Below are positions 54,450 to 62,791 of a DNA stretch of 64,000 bases, one piece after another. A program made the position numbers and the translations under genes. The notes below the pieces were generated by a model that was not told the DNA's origin, ran no database searches, and saw only the letters and a list, made by a program, of their open reading frames with translations. Position 1 is the first letter of the stretch. Every line of letters starts with the position of its first letter. Source of the stretch: Pseudomonas bohemica (GTDB lineage Bacteria > Pseudomonadota > Gammaproteobacteria > Pseudomonadales > Pseudomonadaceae); the NCBI RefSeq assembly GCF_002934685.1, contig NZ_NKHL01000118.1:62001-126000 (forward strand), read 5' to 3'.

Positions 54450-55337
54450 ATGTCTCAAGCAATTGAAACGGTCATCGTCGGACCCGCCCCCGGCGTCGGC
54501 GGCAGTCGGCCGCTGGGGTTTGCGGGGTTTACCCATTTACGCCCAGGCTTGTGGGCGGCAGGGCTGTTCGTGGTGTTGCTGGTCATTGCATCGGCCGTGC
54601 CGCAGTTGCTTGCGCCTTACGATCCGCTGGATGCCTCCGCGCGTCTGGCGTTCCAGCAACCGAACGCCATTCACTGGCTCGGCACCGATGAAAACGGCCG
54701 CGATGTGCTCAGTCGCTTGATTTACGGCGTACGCTCGTCGTTGTTCATGGGGCTGGCGGCTACCGTGCTCGGATTGGCCTGGGGCACACTGCTGGGCCTG
54801 ATCTCTGGTCTCGGACCGCGCTGGCTGGATGCCGCAATCATGCGCGGTGTCGATGTATTGCTGGCATTTCCCGATCTGCTATTGGCCTTGGTAATCATCA
54901 CCTTCTTCGGTCAGGGCACCGCAAATCTGATCCTCGCCGTCGGCATTGCCGGGGTGCCGCGTTACGCGCGGCTGGTGCGGGCGCAAACGCTGAATGTACG
55001 CAACGCCGGATACGTCGAAGCCGCCGTAACCCTGGGTCAGTCGCAACTGGCCGTGGTGCTGCGACACATCCTGCCCAACGCCTTCAAGCCGGTGCTGATT
55101 CTGGCCACGATCGGCATTGGCGGCACGATTACCGCAGGTGCTGCGTTGAGCTTTCTCGGCTTCGGCGCGCCCCCTCCAGCCCCCGAGTGGGGCGGGATGA
55201 TGGCTATCGGTCGCGCCTTTCTGGCCAATGCGCCGTGGCTCGTCGCCTGGCCCGCATTGAGCATCACCCTAACCGTTGTTTCCATCAGTGCCATTGGCCG
55301 CGAACTTCTGCGCCGCAGCGAAGGAAAACCTCTATGA
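54450..55337 (+). CDS. ABC transporter permease (DppC/NikC type)
   Basis: A 295-residue inner-membrane permease and partner of the DppB-type permease at 49456. The N-terminal helix LWAAGLFVVLLVIASAVPQLLAPYDPLD, the periplasmic HWLGTDENGRDVLSRLIYGVRSSLFMG, and the loop YVEAAVTLGQSQLAVVLRHILPNAFKPVLILATIGIGGTITAGAALSFLGFGAPPPAPEWGGMM are all typical. AAGGAG lies about 7 bases before the ATG. It overlaps the ATPase gene by ATGA. Confidence 0.93.
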   Translation: MSQAIETVIVGPAPGVGGSRPLGFAGFTHLRPGLWAAGLFVVLLVIASAVPQLLAPYDPLDASARLAFQQPNAIHWLGTDENGRDVLSRLIYGVRSSLFMGLAATVLGLAWGTLLGLISGLGPRWLDAAIMRGVDVLLAFPDLLLALVIITFFGQGTANLILAVGIAGVPRYARLVRAQTLNVRNAGYVEAAVTLGQSQLAVVLRHILPNAFKPVLILATIGIGGTITAGAALSFLGFGAPPPAPEWGGMMAIGRAFLANAPWLVAWPALSITLTVVSISAIGRELLRRSEGKPL

Positions 55338-56992
55338 ATGCGAACATCCAGACCCTCGGGCCGTTGGTTGATATCCGTGACCTGAGCGTGCGTTTCGGTC
55401 AGGCCGAGCCCGTCCTGCATGGCGTCAGCCTGCAGATCCATCGCGGTGAGTGCCTGGCGCTGGTCGGCGAATCGGGCTCCGGCAAGAGCGTCACGGCGAG
55501 AACCCTGGCCGGGCTCACCGGCAAGGGTGCGCAGATCCAGGCGGCGAAGCTGGCGTTCCAGGGCATCGACTTGCGTGGTCTGGATGAGCGTTCCTGGCAG
55601 CGTCTGCGTGGCGCGGGCATCGGTTTTGTCATGCAGGATGCCCTCGGGGCGCTGGATCCGTTGCGTCGAGTCGGCGCCGAAGTCGAAGAACCGTTGCAAT
55701 TGCACACCAGGCTAGGCCAGGAAGCGCGTCGATTGCGCGTCCTTCAACTACTGCGCGATGTGGGTATTCCTGAGCCGGAACTGCGCGCGAGCCAGTACCC
55801 ATGGCAGCTTTCCGGTGGACTTCGGCAACGCGCGCTGATTGCCTCGGCCATTGCCTGCAACCCGCGTCTGATCATCGCCGATGAGCCAACCACCGCACTG
55901 GACGCGACGGTGCAGGCGCAGGTCATCGCGCTGCTGGAAAGCCTGCGAGGTGAGGAAAACGCGCTGCTGATGGTCAGCCACGACCTGTCGGTGGTGTCGC
56001 GTCTGGCTGATCGAGTGGCGGTCATGCGTCACGGGGTCATCGTCGAGCAGGGCACCACGGAACAGGTGCTGCAGGACCCGCAACACCCCTATACGCAGCT
56101 GTTGTTGCGCGCTGCCCGAGCCGTGCATTACCAACCCGAACGCAGGTTGCTCACCGCCGTAGAGCCTGATCCGCAGCCTGAGGGCGAGGTGCTGCTGGAA
56201 GCCAAGGATCTGAGCAAATCCTTCGTCGGCCCTGACGGTCGTAAACGCACGGTGCTCAAGCAGGTGTCGTTGCAGTTGCGTCGTGGCGAAACCCTGGGTG
56301 TGGTCGGCGAGTCGGGTTCGGGCAAGACCACCCTGACCCGACTGATACTCGGCCTGGAAACCGCCGACGAGGGCGATGTTTGGGTCGCCGGGCAACAATG
56401 GTCGACCCTGGATGCCAGGCACAAGCGCCAGGCCCGCAAAGCGGTGCAAGTGGTTTTTCAGGATCCGCTGAATTCATTCGATCCGCGTTACACCGTGCAA
56501 CGGGTGCTGTTCGAAGCGCTGGCCGTTGCCGGTCTGCCGCGCCGAGATTGGCGGAGCAGGGCGCTGCAGCTGCTGGAGTTGGTGCGTCTGGATGCCGGCG
56601 TCCTGTCGCGCCGCCCCATCGATCTGTCCGGCGGCCAGCGTCAGCGCATCGCCATCGCCCGCACCCTGGCGTCGGAACCGCAAATCCTGATCTGCGATGA
56701 GCCGGTGTCGGCGCTGGACGTTTCGGTGCAGGCACAGATTCTTGAGCTGCTTGACGACCTCAAGCAGCGCTTGGGGCTGGCGTGTCTGTTCATCTCCCAC
56801 GATCTGGGGGTGATCAATCATGTCAGTGAACGGGTGTTGGTCATGAAGGACGGTGAGGTGGTGGAGGCCGGCTCCGTGCGTGCTGTATTCGATCGGCCGG
56901 TACATGCCTATACCCGGGCGCTGATCGCAGCGATTCCGACGCTGGACGTACAACACGAACCGACCGAGTTCTACCTGCAAGTGGCTATCTGA
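55334..56992 (+). CDS. ABC ATPase with two nucleotide-binding domains (DppD-DppF fusion)
   Basis: A 552-residue protein with two complete ATPase domains. Domain one: Walker A GESGSGKSVT near 45-54, signature LSGGLRQRALIASA, Walker B LIIADEPTTALDATVQAQ, MVSHDLSVV. Domain two: GESGSGKTTLTRL near 322, LSGGQRQRIAIARTL, LICDEPVSALDVSVQAQ, FISHDLGVINHV. In peptide and nickel importers these are usually two proteins (D and F); here they are fused. With the SBP at 47756 and the permeases at 49456 and 54450 it makes one full importer. It starts inside the permease stop. Confidence 0.95.
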   Translation: MNANIQTLGPLVDIRDLSVRFGQAEPVLHGVSLQIHRGECLALVGESGSGKSVTARTLAGLTGKGAQIQAAKLAFQGIDLRGLDERSWQRLRGAGIGFVMQDALGALDPLRRVGAEVEEPLQLHTRLGQEARRLRVLQLLRDVGIPEPELRASQYPWQLSGGLRQRALIASAIACNPRLIIADEPTTALDATVQAQVIALLESLRGEENALLMVSHDLSVVSRLADRVAVMRHGVIVEQGTTEQVLQDPQHPYTQLLLRAARAVHYQPERRLLTAVEPDPQPEGEVLLEAKDLSKSFVGPDGRKRTVLKQVSLQLRRGETLGVVGESGSGKTTLTRLILGLETADEGDVWVAGQQWSTLDARHKRQARKAVQVVFQDPLNSFDPRYTVQRVLFEALAVAGLPRRDWRSRALQLLELVRLDAGVLSRRPIDLSGGQRQRIAIARTLASEPQILICDEPVSALDVSVQAQILELLDDLKQRLGLACLFISHDLGVINHVSERVLVMKDGEVVEAGSVRAVFDRPVHAYTRALIAAIPTLDVQHEPTEFYLQVAI

Positions 56993-57020
56993 GACTTTAA
57001 CTGACAAAGGAGTGTTCGCA

Positions 57021-58421
57021 GTGCCCAAGCAGCTGCACGTCAACCTGTTCGAGATGAACTGCGTGAGCCACATCGTCCACGGGCTGTGGGTGCATCCGGA
57101 GAACAATCGCCACCGTTTCAACGATCTGGATTACTGGACCGAACTTGCGCAATTGCTGGAATACGGCACTTTCGACGGAGTATTTCTCGCGGATGTGATC
57201 GGCACCTACGACAAGTTTCGCGACGGGCCGGAAACATCGTTGCGCGAGGGCATGCAGATCCCCAGCAATGATCCGCTGCTGGTGATTCCGGCGATGGCCG
57301 CGGTGACGAAAAACCTCGGTTTCGGCGCCACGTTTTCCACCACCTATGAGCCGCCATTCGCCTTCGCTCGGCGCATGAGCACGCTCGATCACCTGACCAA
57401 GGGCCGGGTGGGCTGGAACATCGTCACCTCCTACTTGCCCAACGCCGCGCGCAATTTCGGTCATGACACCGAGGTGGTCCATGATCATCGCTATGAGATT
57501 GCCGATGAATACCTGGACGTGCTGTACAAGCTGTGGGAAGGGTCGTGGGACGACGATGCGGTGATTCAGGATCGTGAACGGCGGGTCTACACCGATCCGA
57601 GCAAGGTGCGCTATATCGACCACGTTGGCGAACACTTCAAGGTGGCCGGGCCGCACCTGTGCCAGCCTTCGCGGCAGCGTACGCCGGTGCTGTTTCAGGC
57701 CACCGGCTCGCCTGCAGGCATTGAATTCGCCGGGCGCCATGCGGAGGTGGTGTTCACCGGTGGCATGGATACGGCAGCGGTACGGGCCAATATCCATGCC
57801 ATGCGGCAGAAGACGATTGCTCATGAGCGTGATCCGGCGGGCCTGAAATTCATCGTCATGGCCGGGGTGATCGTCGGTCGCACCGACGAGGAGGTCAGCA
57901 ACAAGCTCGACAGCTACCGCAAGCTGATGAGCGTCGAAGCATCGCTGGCCCATGCGCAGTCGGCGGTGGACCTGACGGCATACCCTCGCGACGTGCTGAT
58001 CAGTGATCTGATCGAGCGCCAGGTCAAGGGCTGGCAGAGTCTGGCGCGCTTCAAACCCGAGGCGTCGGTTGGCTCGGTGCTGGCGCAATTGGAGGGCTTC
58101 AATCGCGAGCGCTTCTTCGTCGCGGGCACGCCGAGCGTGGTGGCCGATGAAATCGAAAAATGGCTGGATGTGGATGGCATCGACGGCATCAACCTGCGTC
58201 AGTACCTGTCGTTCGAAACCGCGCGGGATTTCATTGAACTGGTGATTCCCGAACTGCGACGCCGCGGGCGTTTTCGAGAGTCCTACAACGACGGCGAAAC
58301 CCTGCGCGAGCGCTTGTTCGGCCCTGGTCAGGCACGTTTGCCCGATGACCATTTCGGTGCTCGGTATCGAGATCCGGCTGCGTTGCGGGTGCCGGCCAAA
58401 CCGTTGCGGTTCCCGGCATGA
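57021..58421 (+). CDS. LLM-class flavin-dependent monooxygenase (NtaA/SnaA/DszA type), second copy
   Basis: A 466-residue luciferase-like monooxygenase. MPKQLHVNLFEMNCVSHIVHGLWVHPENNRHRFNDLDYWTELAQLLEYGTFDGVFLADVIG is the DszA/NtaA N-terminus. The block PPFAFARRMSTLDHLTKGRVGWNIVTSYLPNAARNFG near 112-150 is the flavin-binding hallmark, and TPVLFQATGSPAGIEFAGRHAEVVFTGG follows. It differs clearly from the copy at 51701, so the two likely act on different substrates or in sequence. The start is GTG 57021 with a perfect AAAGGAG 8 bases upstream; a GTG at 57012 lies inside that site. It is coupled to the next GNAT gene by ATGA. Confidence 0.93.
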   Translation: MPKQLHVNLFEMNCVSHIVHGLWVHPENNRHRFNDLDYWTELAQLLEYGTFDGVFLADVIGTYDKFRDGPETSLREGMQIPSNDPLLVIPAMAAVTKNLGFGATFSTTYEPPFAFARRMSTLDHLTKGRVGWNIVTSYLPNAARNFGHDTEVVHDHRYEIADEYLDVLYKLWEGSWDDDAVIQDRERRVYTDPSKVRYIDHVGEHFKVAGPHLCQPSRQRTPVLFQATGSPAGIEFAGRHAEVVFTGGMDTAAVRANIHAMRQKTIAHERDPAGLKFIVMAGVIVGRTDEEVSNKLDSYRKLMSVEASLAHAQSAVDLTAYPRDVLISDLIERQVKGWQSLARFKPEASVGSVLAQLEGFNRERFFVAGTPSVVADEIEKWLDVDGIDGINLRQYLSFETARDFIELVIPELRRRGRFRESYNDGETLRERLFGPGQARLPDDHFGARYRDPAALRVPAKPLRFPA

Positions 58422-58960
58422 CGGCGACCTCATCTGAGTCCGATCATCTGAGTATCAGGGCCGCCCAGGTCGAGGATGCCGCGCAACTGGCTCGGATTCA
58501 TTTGCAGACATGGCAGGCGACATACGTCGACCTATTGTCTGAGCGATATCTGTGCGGCTTGAGCGCAGGTGTCGAACGGCGCGCCATTGCCCTCGGCGAG
58601 GCTATCGCCAGCCGCAAGATGTCGATTCTGGTCGTCGAGCAGGGCGGGCAGCTGGTGGCGTGGGCATCTTTTGGCAGCAGCCGCGATGCCGATGCCTTGG
58701 CTTCTACTGGAGAGCTGCGTGCGATCAACCTGTTGCCCCGGGTCTGGTCGCAGGGTATTGGTCGTCAGTTGTGGCAAGAGGTTCGGCAACAATTGATCGC
58801 TGCAGGGTTCACCCAGGCGACAGTCTGGGTGATACAGGGTAATCAGCGGGCGCTGGGTTTTTATGAAGCCGTCGGATTCGTGCAGCAGCCGGATACGGCC
58901 GTGACCGTCGTCGAGAACGATGAGCCGTTGCCGCTGGTTCGTTATCGGGTAGCGCTCTGA
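58418..58960 (+). CDS. GNAT-family N-acetyltransferase
   Basis: A 180-residue acetyltransferase. LSIRAAQVEDAAQLARIHLQTWQATYVDLL is the N-terminal part typical of RimI/phosphinothricin-type GNATs. LRAINLLPRVWSQGIGRQLWQEVRQQLI near 103-130 has the Q-G-I-G acetyl-CoA loop, and ATVWVIQGNQRALGFYEAVGFV follows. It overlaps the monooxygenase gene by ATGA, so it belongs to the locus. It might acetylate the amine of a sulfur compound or detoxify a product; that is speculation. Confidence 0.88.
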   Translation: MTATSSESDHLSIRAAQVEDAAQLARIHLQTWQATYVDLLSERYLCGLSAGVERRAIALGEAIASRKMSILVVEQGGQLVAWASFGSSRDADALASTGELRAINLLPRVWSQGIGRQLWQEVRQQLIAAGFTQATVWVIQGNQRALGFYEAVGFVQQPDTAVTVVENDEPLPLVRYRVAL

Positions 58961-59012
58961 AACCCGTGCTGCTACGAGTTGGCAGGGACTTCGATCCGCT
59001 TCTGCCGAAGGC

Positions 59013-59051
59013 GTAGGAGCAAGCTTGCTCGCGATCTGGCGCGAAGCGCCA
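59013..59051. repeat. Single REP element with hairpin
   Basis: GTAGGAGCAAGCTTGCTCGCGATC is a typical Pseudomonas REP core with the self-complementary GAGCAAGCTTGCTC, followed directly by TGGCGC-GAA-GCGCCA (59037-59051). It lies 50-90 bases after the GNAT gene and likely marks the end of that transcript segment. Confidence 0.8.
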
Positions 59052-59256
59052 GCAAAATCAGAGACCTCGGTTGTATCAGGTTCATCCGTTAGACGTTCCT
59101 TGTGCTGCTCAGCCATCTGTTGCCTAGCCAACAGTTGCCACACAGATTGTCGCCCTCATCACCCCGCAATACGCCTCAGCGCCCGTATTCATTGGCTGAA
59201 AAACCCGGCATGGCTTGTGCAACGGTCCTGTTCCCGGACTAAAGGCATCAGGACCC

Positions 59257-60942
59257 ATGCGAGAACGCGCCCCGTATCTGCGACTCCCCGGCACACGATC
59301 CCGGTCGTTGCTCAAGCACACTTCCATCGTCGGTATCGCCGCACTGTTCGGCGTGCTGACTGGCTGCGGTCAGGGCACGTCGACCGTTGCCCGCAGCGAC
59401 AAGCCGGTCAGCGGCGGCACCCTGGTGTACGCCACCGATCGCGAACCCACGTGCCTGGACCCTCACGTGGGTGGAGACATGCCGCAAGTGTTCATCGGGC
59501 AACAGTACCTCGACTCGTTGGTGTCGATGGACACCGAGGGTCGTATCGGGCCCTGGCTCGCCAAAAGCTGGGAGGTGTCCGATGACGGGCTGACCTACAC
59601 CTTCCACCTGCGCAATGACGTGCACTTTACCGACGGCACGCCGTTCAACGCGGCGGCGGTCAAGGCCAACCTCGACCACATGGCCAACCCCAAGACCCAG
59701 TCCAGCACGGCAGGCGGCTACATTCGTCAGTATCGCAGTACGGATGTGGTCGATGACGACACCGCCGTTGTTCATCTGGCCACGCCCTATGCAGCCTTTC
59801 TCGAAGTGCTGGCGCAGGGCTTTTTGGGAATCGAATCGCCGACGGCCTTGCAACGGCCACGGGACGCCAACTGCGAAAGCCCGGTGGGTAGCGGACCATT
59901 CAAGGTCGTGCGCTGGGATCGGCAGAGTCAGGTCGAACTGGTGCGCAATCCCGATTACAACTGGGCGCCGCCTACCGCCAAGCATCAAGGGCCGGCGTGG
60001 CTGGATCGCATCGTCTGGAAGTTCATTCAGGAGCCTTCGGTGCGTTTCGCCTCGCTGCAGGCCGGTGAGGTCGATGTGATCGAGGCCCTGCCGCCCGAGT
60101 CCCATGAAGCAGCGCGGCGCAACCCTGACTTGCAACTGATCATCGCCCAGCGTCCGGGCAATCCCACCAATGGCACGCTGAACATTACCCGCGCACCTTT
60201 CAACGATCTGAAGGTGCGCGAAGCCTTCGTGCGCAGTGCCGACATCGATGGCGCTTTGAAAAGCGTGTATTTCAACGAGTTCCCTCGCGCTGGTGGTCCA
60301 CTCAGCCCGGCGACACGCTTCTACAACCCGGACTTCCAGCACGCTCAGGATTACGACCCGGCCAGGGCGGAGCAGCTTCTGGATCAAGCCGGCTGGACCC
60401 AGCGCGACAGCGACGGCTACCGCACCAAAGACGGCAAGCGCCTGCAAGTCCACGTGGTGATGGGTAACCGCACACCTCCTTCGGAATACACCCTCTGGGA
60501 GCAAGTTCAGGCCACCACACGCCAGGCCGGTTTCGAACTGATCGTCGAGCAAATGAGCGACGTGCAGGCCACTAAACGCCAGGCCGATTGGGATTACGAC
60601 ATCCGCCTGGGGTACTGGAACACCAACACCGCCGACGTGTTGCGGATCATCTTTGGCAGCGAATTCATCAGCCCCGCGGGTGTGGGTGGGTATCACCAGA
60701 ACACCGCGGGATTCAGCGACTCGACGTTCGACGGGCTGATTCAACAGGCCCTGACTACACAGGACGCCGAGCAACGTCGCGCGTTGTATTACAGGGCTCA
60801 GCAAATCGCTTCCAGCCAATACCTGCAACTGACGACCTATCCGCAAAGCACGCGTCTGGGCATCTACAAGACGACCCAGGGTGTGCGCCTGGAGCCTTCT
60901 CTGGCCGTGACTTATCTCTATGACGCCTGGGTGAACAAATGA
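59257..60942 (+). CDS. ABC substrate-binding lipoprotein, family 5, second system
   Basis: A 561-residue binding protein. A hydrophobic segment SIVGIAALFGVLTGC ends at the lipobox cysteine near residue 36. The mature part has GGTLVYATDREPTCLDPHVGGD, GPWLAKSWEVSDDGLTYTFHLRNDVHFTDGTPFNAAAV and NITRAPFNDLKVREAFVRSADI. It is homologous to the binding protein at 47756 but clearly distinct, so the two importers probably have different specificities. ATG 59257 starts MRERAPYLRLPG; AAAGG 11 bases upstream is a modest site. It overlaps the permease by ATGA. Confidence 0.92.
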   Translation: MRERAPYLRLPGTRSRSLLKHTSIVGIAALFGVLTGCGQGTSTVARSDKPVSGGTLVYATDREPTCLDPHVGGDMPQVFIGQQYLDSLVSMDTEGRIGPWLAKSWEVSDDGLTYTFHLRNDVHFTDGTPFNAAAVKANLDHMANPKTQSSTAGGYIRQYRSTDVVDDDTAVVHLATPYAAFLEVLAQGFLGIESPTALQRPRDANCESPVGSGPFKVVRWDRQSQVELVRNPDYNWAPPTAKHQGPAWLDRIVWKFIQEPSVRFASLQAGEVDVIEALPPESHEAARRNPDLQLIIAQRPGNPTNGTLNITRAPFNDLKVREAFVRSADIDGALKSVYFNEFPRAGGPLSPATRFYNPDFQHAQDYDPARAEQLLDQAGWTQRDSDGYRTKDGKRLQVHVVMGNRTPPSEYTLWEQVQATTRQAGFELIVEQMSDVQATKRQADWDYDIRLGYWNTNTADVLRIIFGSEFISPAGVGGYHQNTAGFSDSTFDGLIQQALTTQDAEQRRALYYRAQQIASSQYLQLTTYPQSTRLGIYKTTQGVRLEPSLAVTYLYDAWVNK

Positions 60943-61931
60943 CGAGTGCATCGTTGAGCAATGAACTGGCCAATCCTCGCCGTGATCGTTTGCGACAGTT
61001 GGGACGTCGCGCCTTGTGGCGGCTGGCGGGCGGGGTGTTGGTTTTATGGGCGGTCGCCACGCTGACCTTCTTCGCGCTACGCCTGATGCCCGGCGACCCG
61101 GTGCAGGCGATCCTCGGTGGCCCCAGCGGTAACCCGACCCCCGAAACCATCGCTGAAGCCACCCGCGAATACGGTCTGGACAAGCCGCTGCCGGTGCAAT
61201 ACGCGCTGTACCTGGGGCGCCTGGTGCAGGGTGACTTGGGCGTTTCCTATTCCCAGCACTTACCGGTCACCCGCGTGCTCGCTGAGCAATCCTGGCCGAC
61301 GCTGGAACTGACGTTCACTTCGCTGGTATTGGCGTGGCTATTGGTTCTGGCGCTGACGGTCTTGACTGCCGGACGGCGCCGCTGGGTCGGCACCCTGGCG
61401 TCACTGGCAGAAACTCTGTCCGCCGCGCTGCCGCATTTCTGGCTGGGAATTCTGTTGCTGGCCGTGTTCGCGTTCGGCCTGAGGCTGTTTCCTCCAGCGG
61501 GCAGCGATGGCTGGCGGACGTTGGTGCTGCCATCGTTTGCACTGGCGATTCCGCTCGCCGGTTTCATCGCGCAGGTCACGAGAGAATCGCTGGACCTGAC
61601 CCTCGAACAGCCATTCGTACTCACTGCCAGAACCCGCGGTCTGAGCGACTTCAAAGTGCGTTTCAAGCACGCGCTGCGCCACGCCGTGCTGCCTGGCATC
61701 TCCCTGTCGGGCTGGGCAATCGGCGCGCTGATCAGTGGCGCGGTGGTGATCGAAGTGATCTTTTCCCGCAAGGGTCTGGGCCGTCAGCTCTATCAGGCCG
61801 TGCAGGCCCAGGACCTGCCGCTGACCATCGGTATCAGCCTGGTGGTCGCGGCCGGCTATGTGCTGGCGAACATCCTCGTCGACCTGCTGTACCTGTGGGT
61901 CGACCCTCGTCAACAGGGGAATACGCGATGA
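60939..61931 (+). CDS. ABC transporter permease (DppB/NikB type), second system
   Basis: A 330-residue permease. LAGGVLVLWAVATLTFFALRLMPGDPVQAILGG starts helix one (the PGDP motif is typical of DppB), REYGLDKPLPVQYALYLGRLVQGDLGVSYS is the first loop, and HALRHAVLPGISLSGWAIGALISGAVVIEVIFSRKGLGRQLYQAV is the conserved loop and end. It carries a 20-residue basic N-terminal extension. ATGA overlaps exist at both ends, so the four transport genes are tightly coupled. Confidence 0.93.
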   Translation: MTSASLSNELANPRRDRLRQLGRRALWRLAGGVLVLWAVATLTFFALRLMPGDPVQAILGGPSGNPTPETIAEATREYGLDKPLPVQYALYLGRLVQGDLGVSYSQHLPVTRVLAEQSWPTLELTFTSLVLAWLLVLALTVLTAGRRRWVGTLASLAETLSAALPHFWLGILLLAVFAFGLRLFPPAGSDGWRTLVLPSFALAIPLAGFIAQVTRESLDLTLEQPFVLTARTRGLSDFKVRFKHALRHAVLPGISLSGWAIGALISGAVVIEVIFSRKGLGRQLYQAVQAQDLPLTIGISLVVAAGYVLANILVDLLYLWVDPRQQGNTR

Positions 61932-62791
61932 GCGATTTGACCTTGGATACGCCGCTGCCCGCGCTTCGGGTACAGCGCGCACCCCGCACATTGCGACCGG
62001 GGCCAGTGCTGGCGGTGACTTTTCTGCTGCTGGTGATTGTCGCGGCGGTGGTGCCGCAATTGTTCGCCCACAGCGATCCGCTGGCGATTGTCCCACGTGA
62101 GGCGTTTCATCCGCCGAGTTGGCAGCACTGGTTCGGCACCGATCAGTCCGGCCGCGACATCTTTTCTCGAGTGATCTACGGCACCCGTCAGTCGCTGTTC
62201 ATCGGACTGGCAGCCACTGCTATCGCGATGAGCATCGCAGTCGTGCTCGGCTTGCTCGGAGGCTTGGGAGGGACCCGCGTCGATCGTGGCGTCGGTTGGT
62301 TGCTCGAAGTGCTGTTTGCCTTCCCCAGCCTGATTCTGGCGCTGCTGTTCGTGGCGATCTTCGGCAGCGGCATCGGCCCATTGATCGTCGCCACTGGCCT
62401 GGGCGGTGCACCTGGCTATGCGCGCATGGTGCGCGGCCAGGTGCTCGCGGTGCGCAACGCGGGCTACATCGAATCGGCGAAAGCGCTGGGACACCCGCCG
62501 CTGCGCATCATCACCCGGCAGTTGCTGCCCAACGCCATGCGCCCGTTGATCGTGACCCTCACCATGGGCGTCGGCCAGGCCATCGTCTGGGCATCGGCCT
62601 TGAGCTTCCTGGGATTGGGCGCGCGCCCGCCGGCACCGGAGTGGGGAACCATGCTGTCGATGGGCCGTGACTTCATCGCCAACGCCTGGTGGCTGACTTT
62701 CTTCCCTGGCCTGTTCATCGTGCTGACCACGCTGTCAACCACCGTCGCTGGCCGCTACCTGCAACAACGTCTGGAGGGCCGCCTTTCATGA
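61928..62791 (+). CDS. ABC transporter permease (DppC/NikC type), second system
   Basis: A 287-residue permease. LAVTFLLLVIVAAVVPQLFAHSDPLAI is the first helix, HWFGTDQSGRDIFSRVIYGTRQSLFIGL follows, and YIESAKALGHPPLRIITRQLLPNAMRPLIVTLTMGVGQAIVWASALSFLGLGARPPAPEWGTML is the EAA loop and last part. The open frame continues far upstream in the shadow of the previous permease; ATG 61928 overlapping the stop (ATGA) is the start. Confidence 0.93.
   Translation: MSDLTLDTPLPALRVQRAPRTLRPGPVLAVTFLLLVIVAAVVPQLFAHSDPLAIVPREAFHPPSWQHWFGTDQSGRDIFSRVIYGTRQSLFIGLAATAIAMSIAVVLGLLGGLGGTRVDRGVGWLLEVLFAFPSLILALLFVAIFGSGIGPLIVATGLGGAPGYARMVRGQVLAVRNAGYIESAKALGHPPLRIITRQLLPNAMRPLIVTLTMGVGQAIVWASALSFLGLGARPPAPEWGTMLSMGRDFIANAWWLTFFPGLFIVLTTLSTTVAGRYLQQRLEGRLS

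Noticed and set aside
59248..60951. A 567-codon open frame antisense to the second binding-protein gene
   Set aside because: The same reasoning: full overlap with a recognised gene and no family features.
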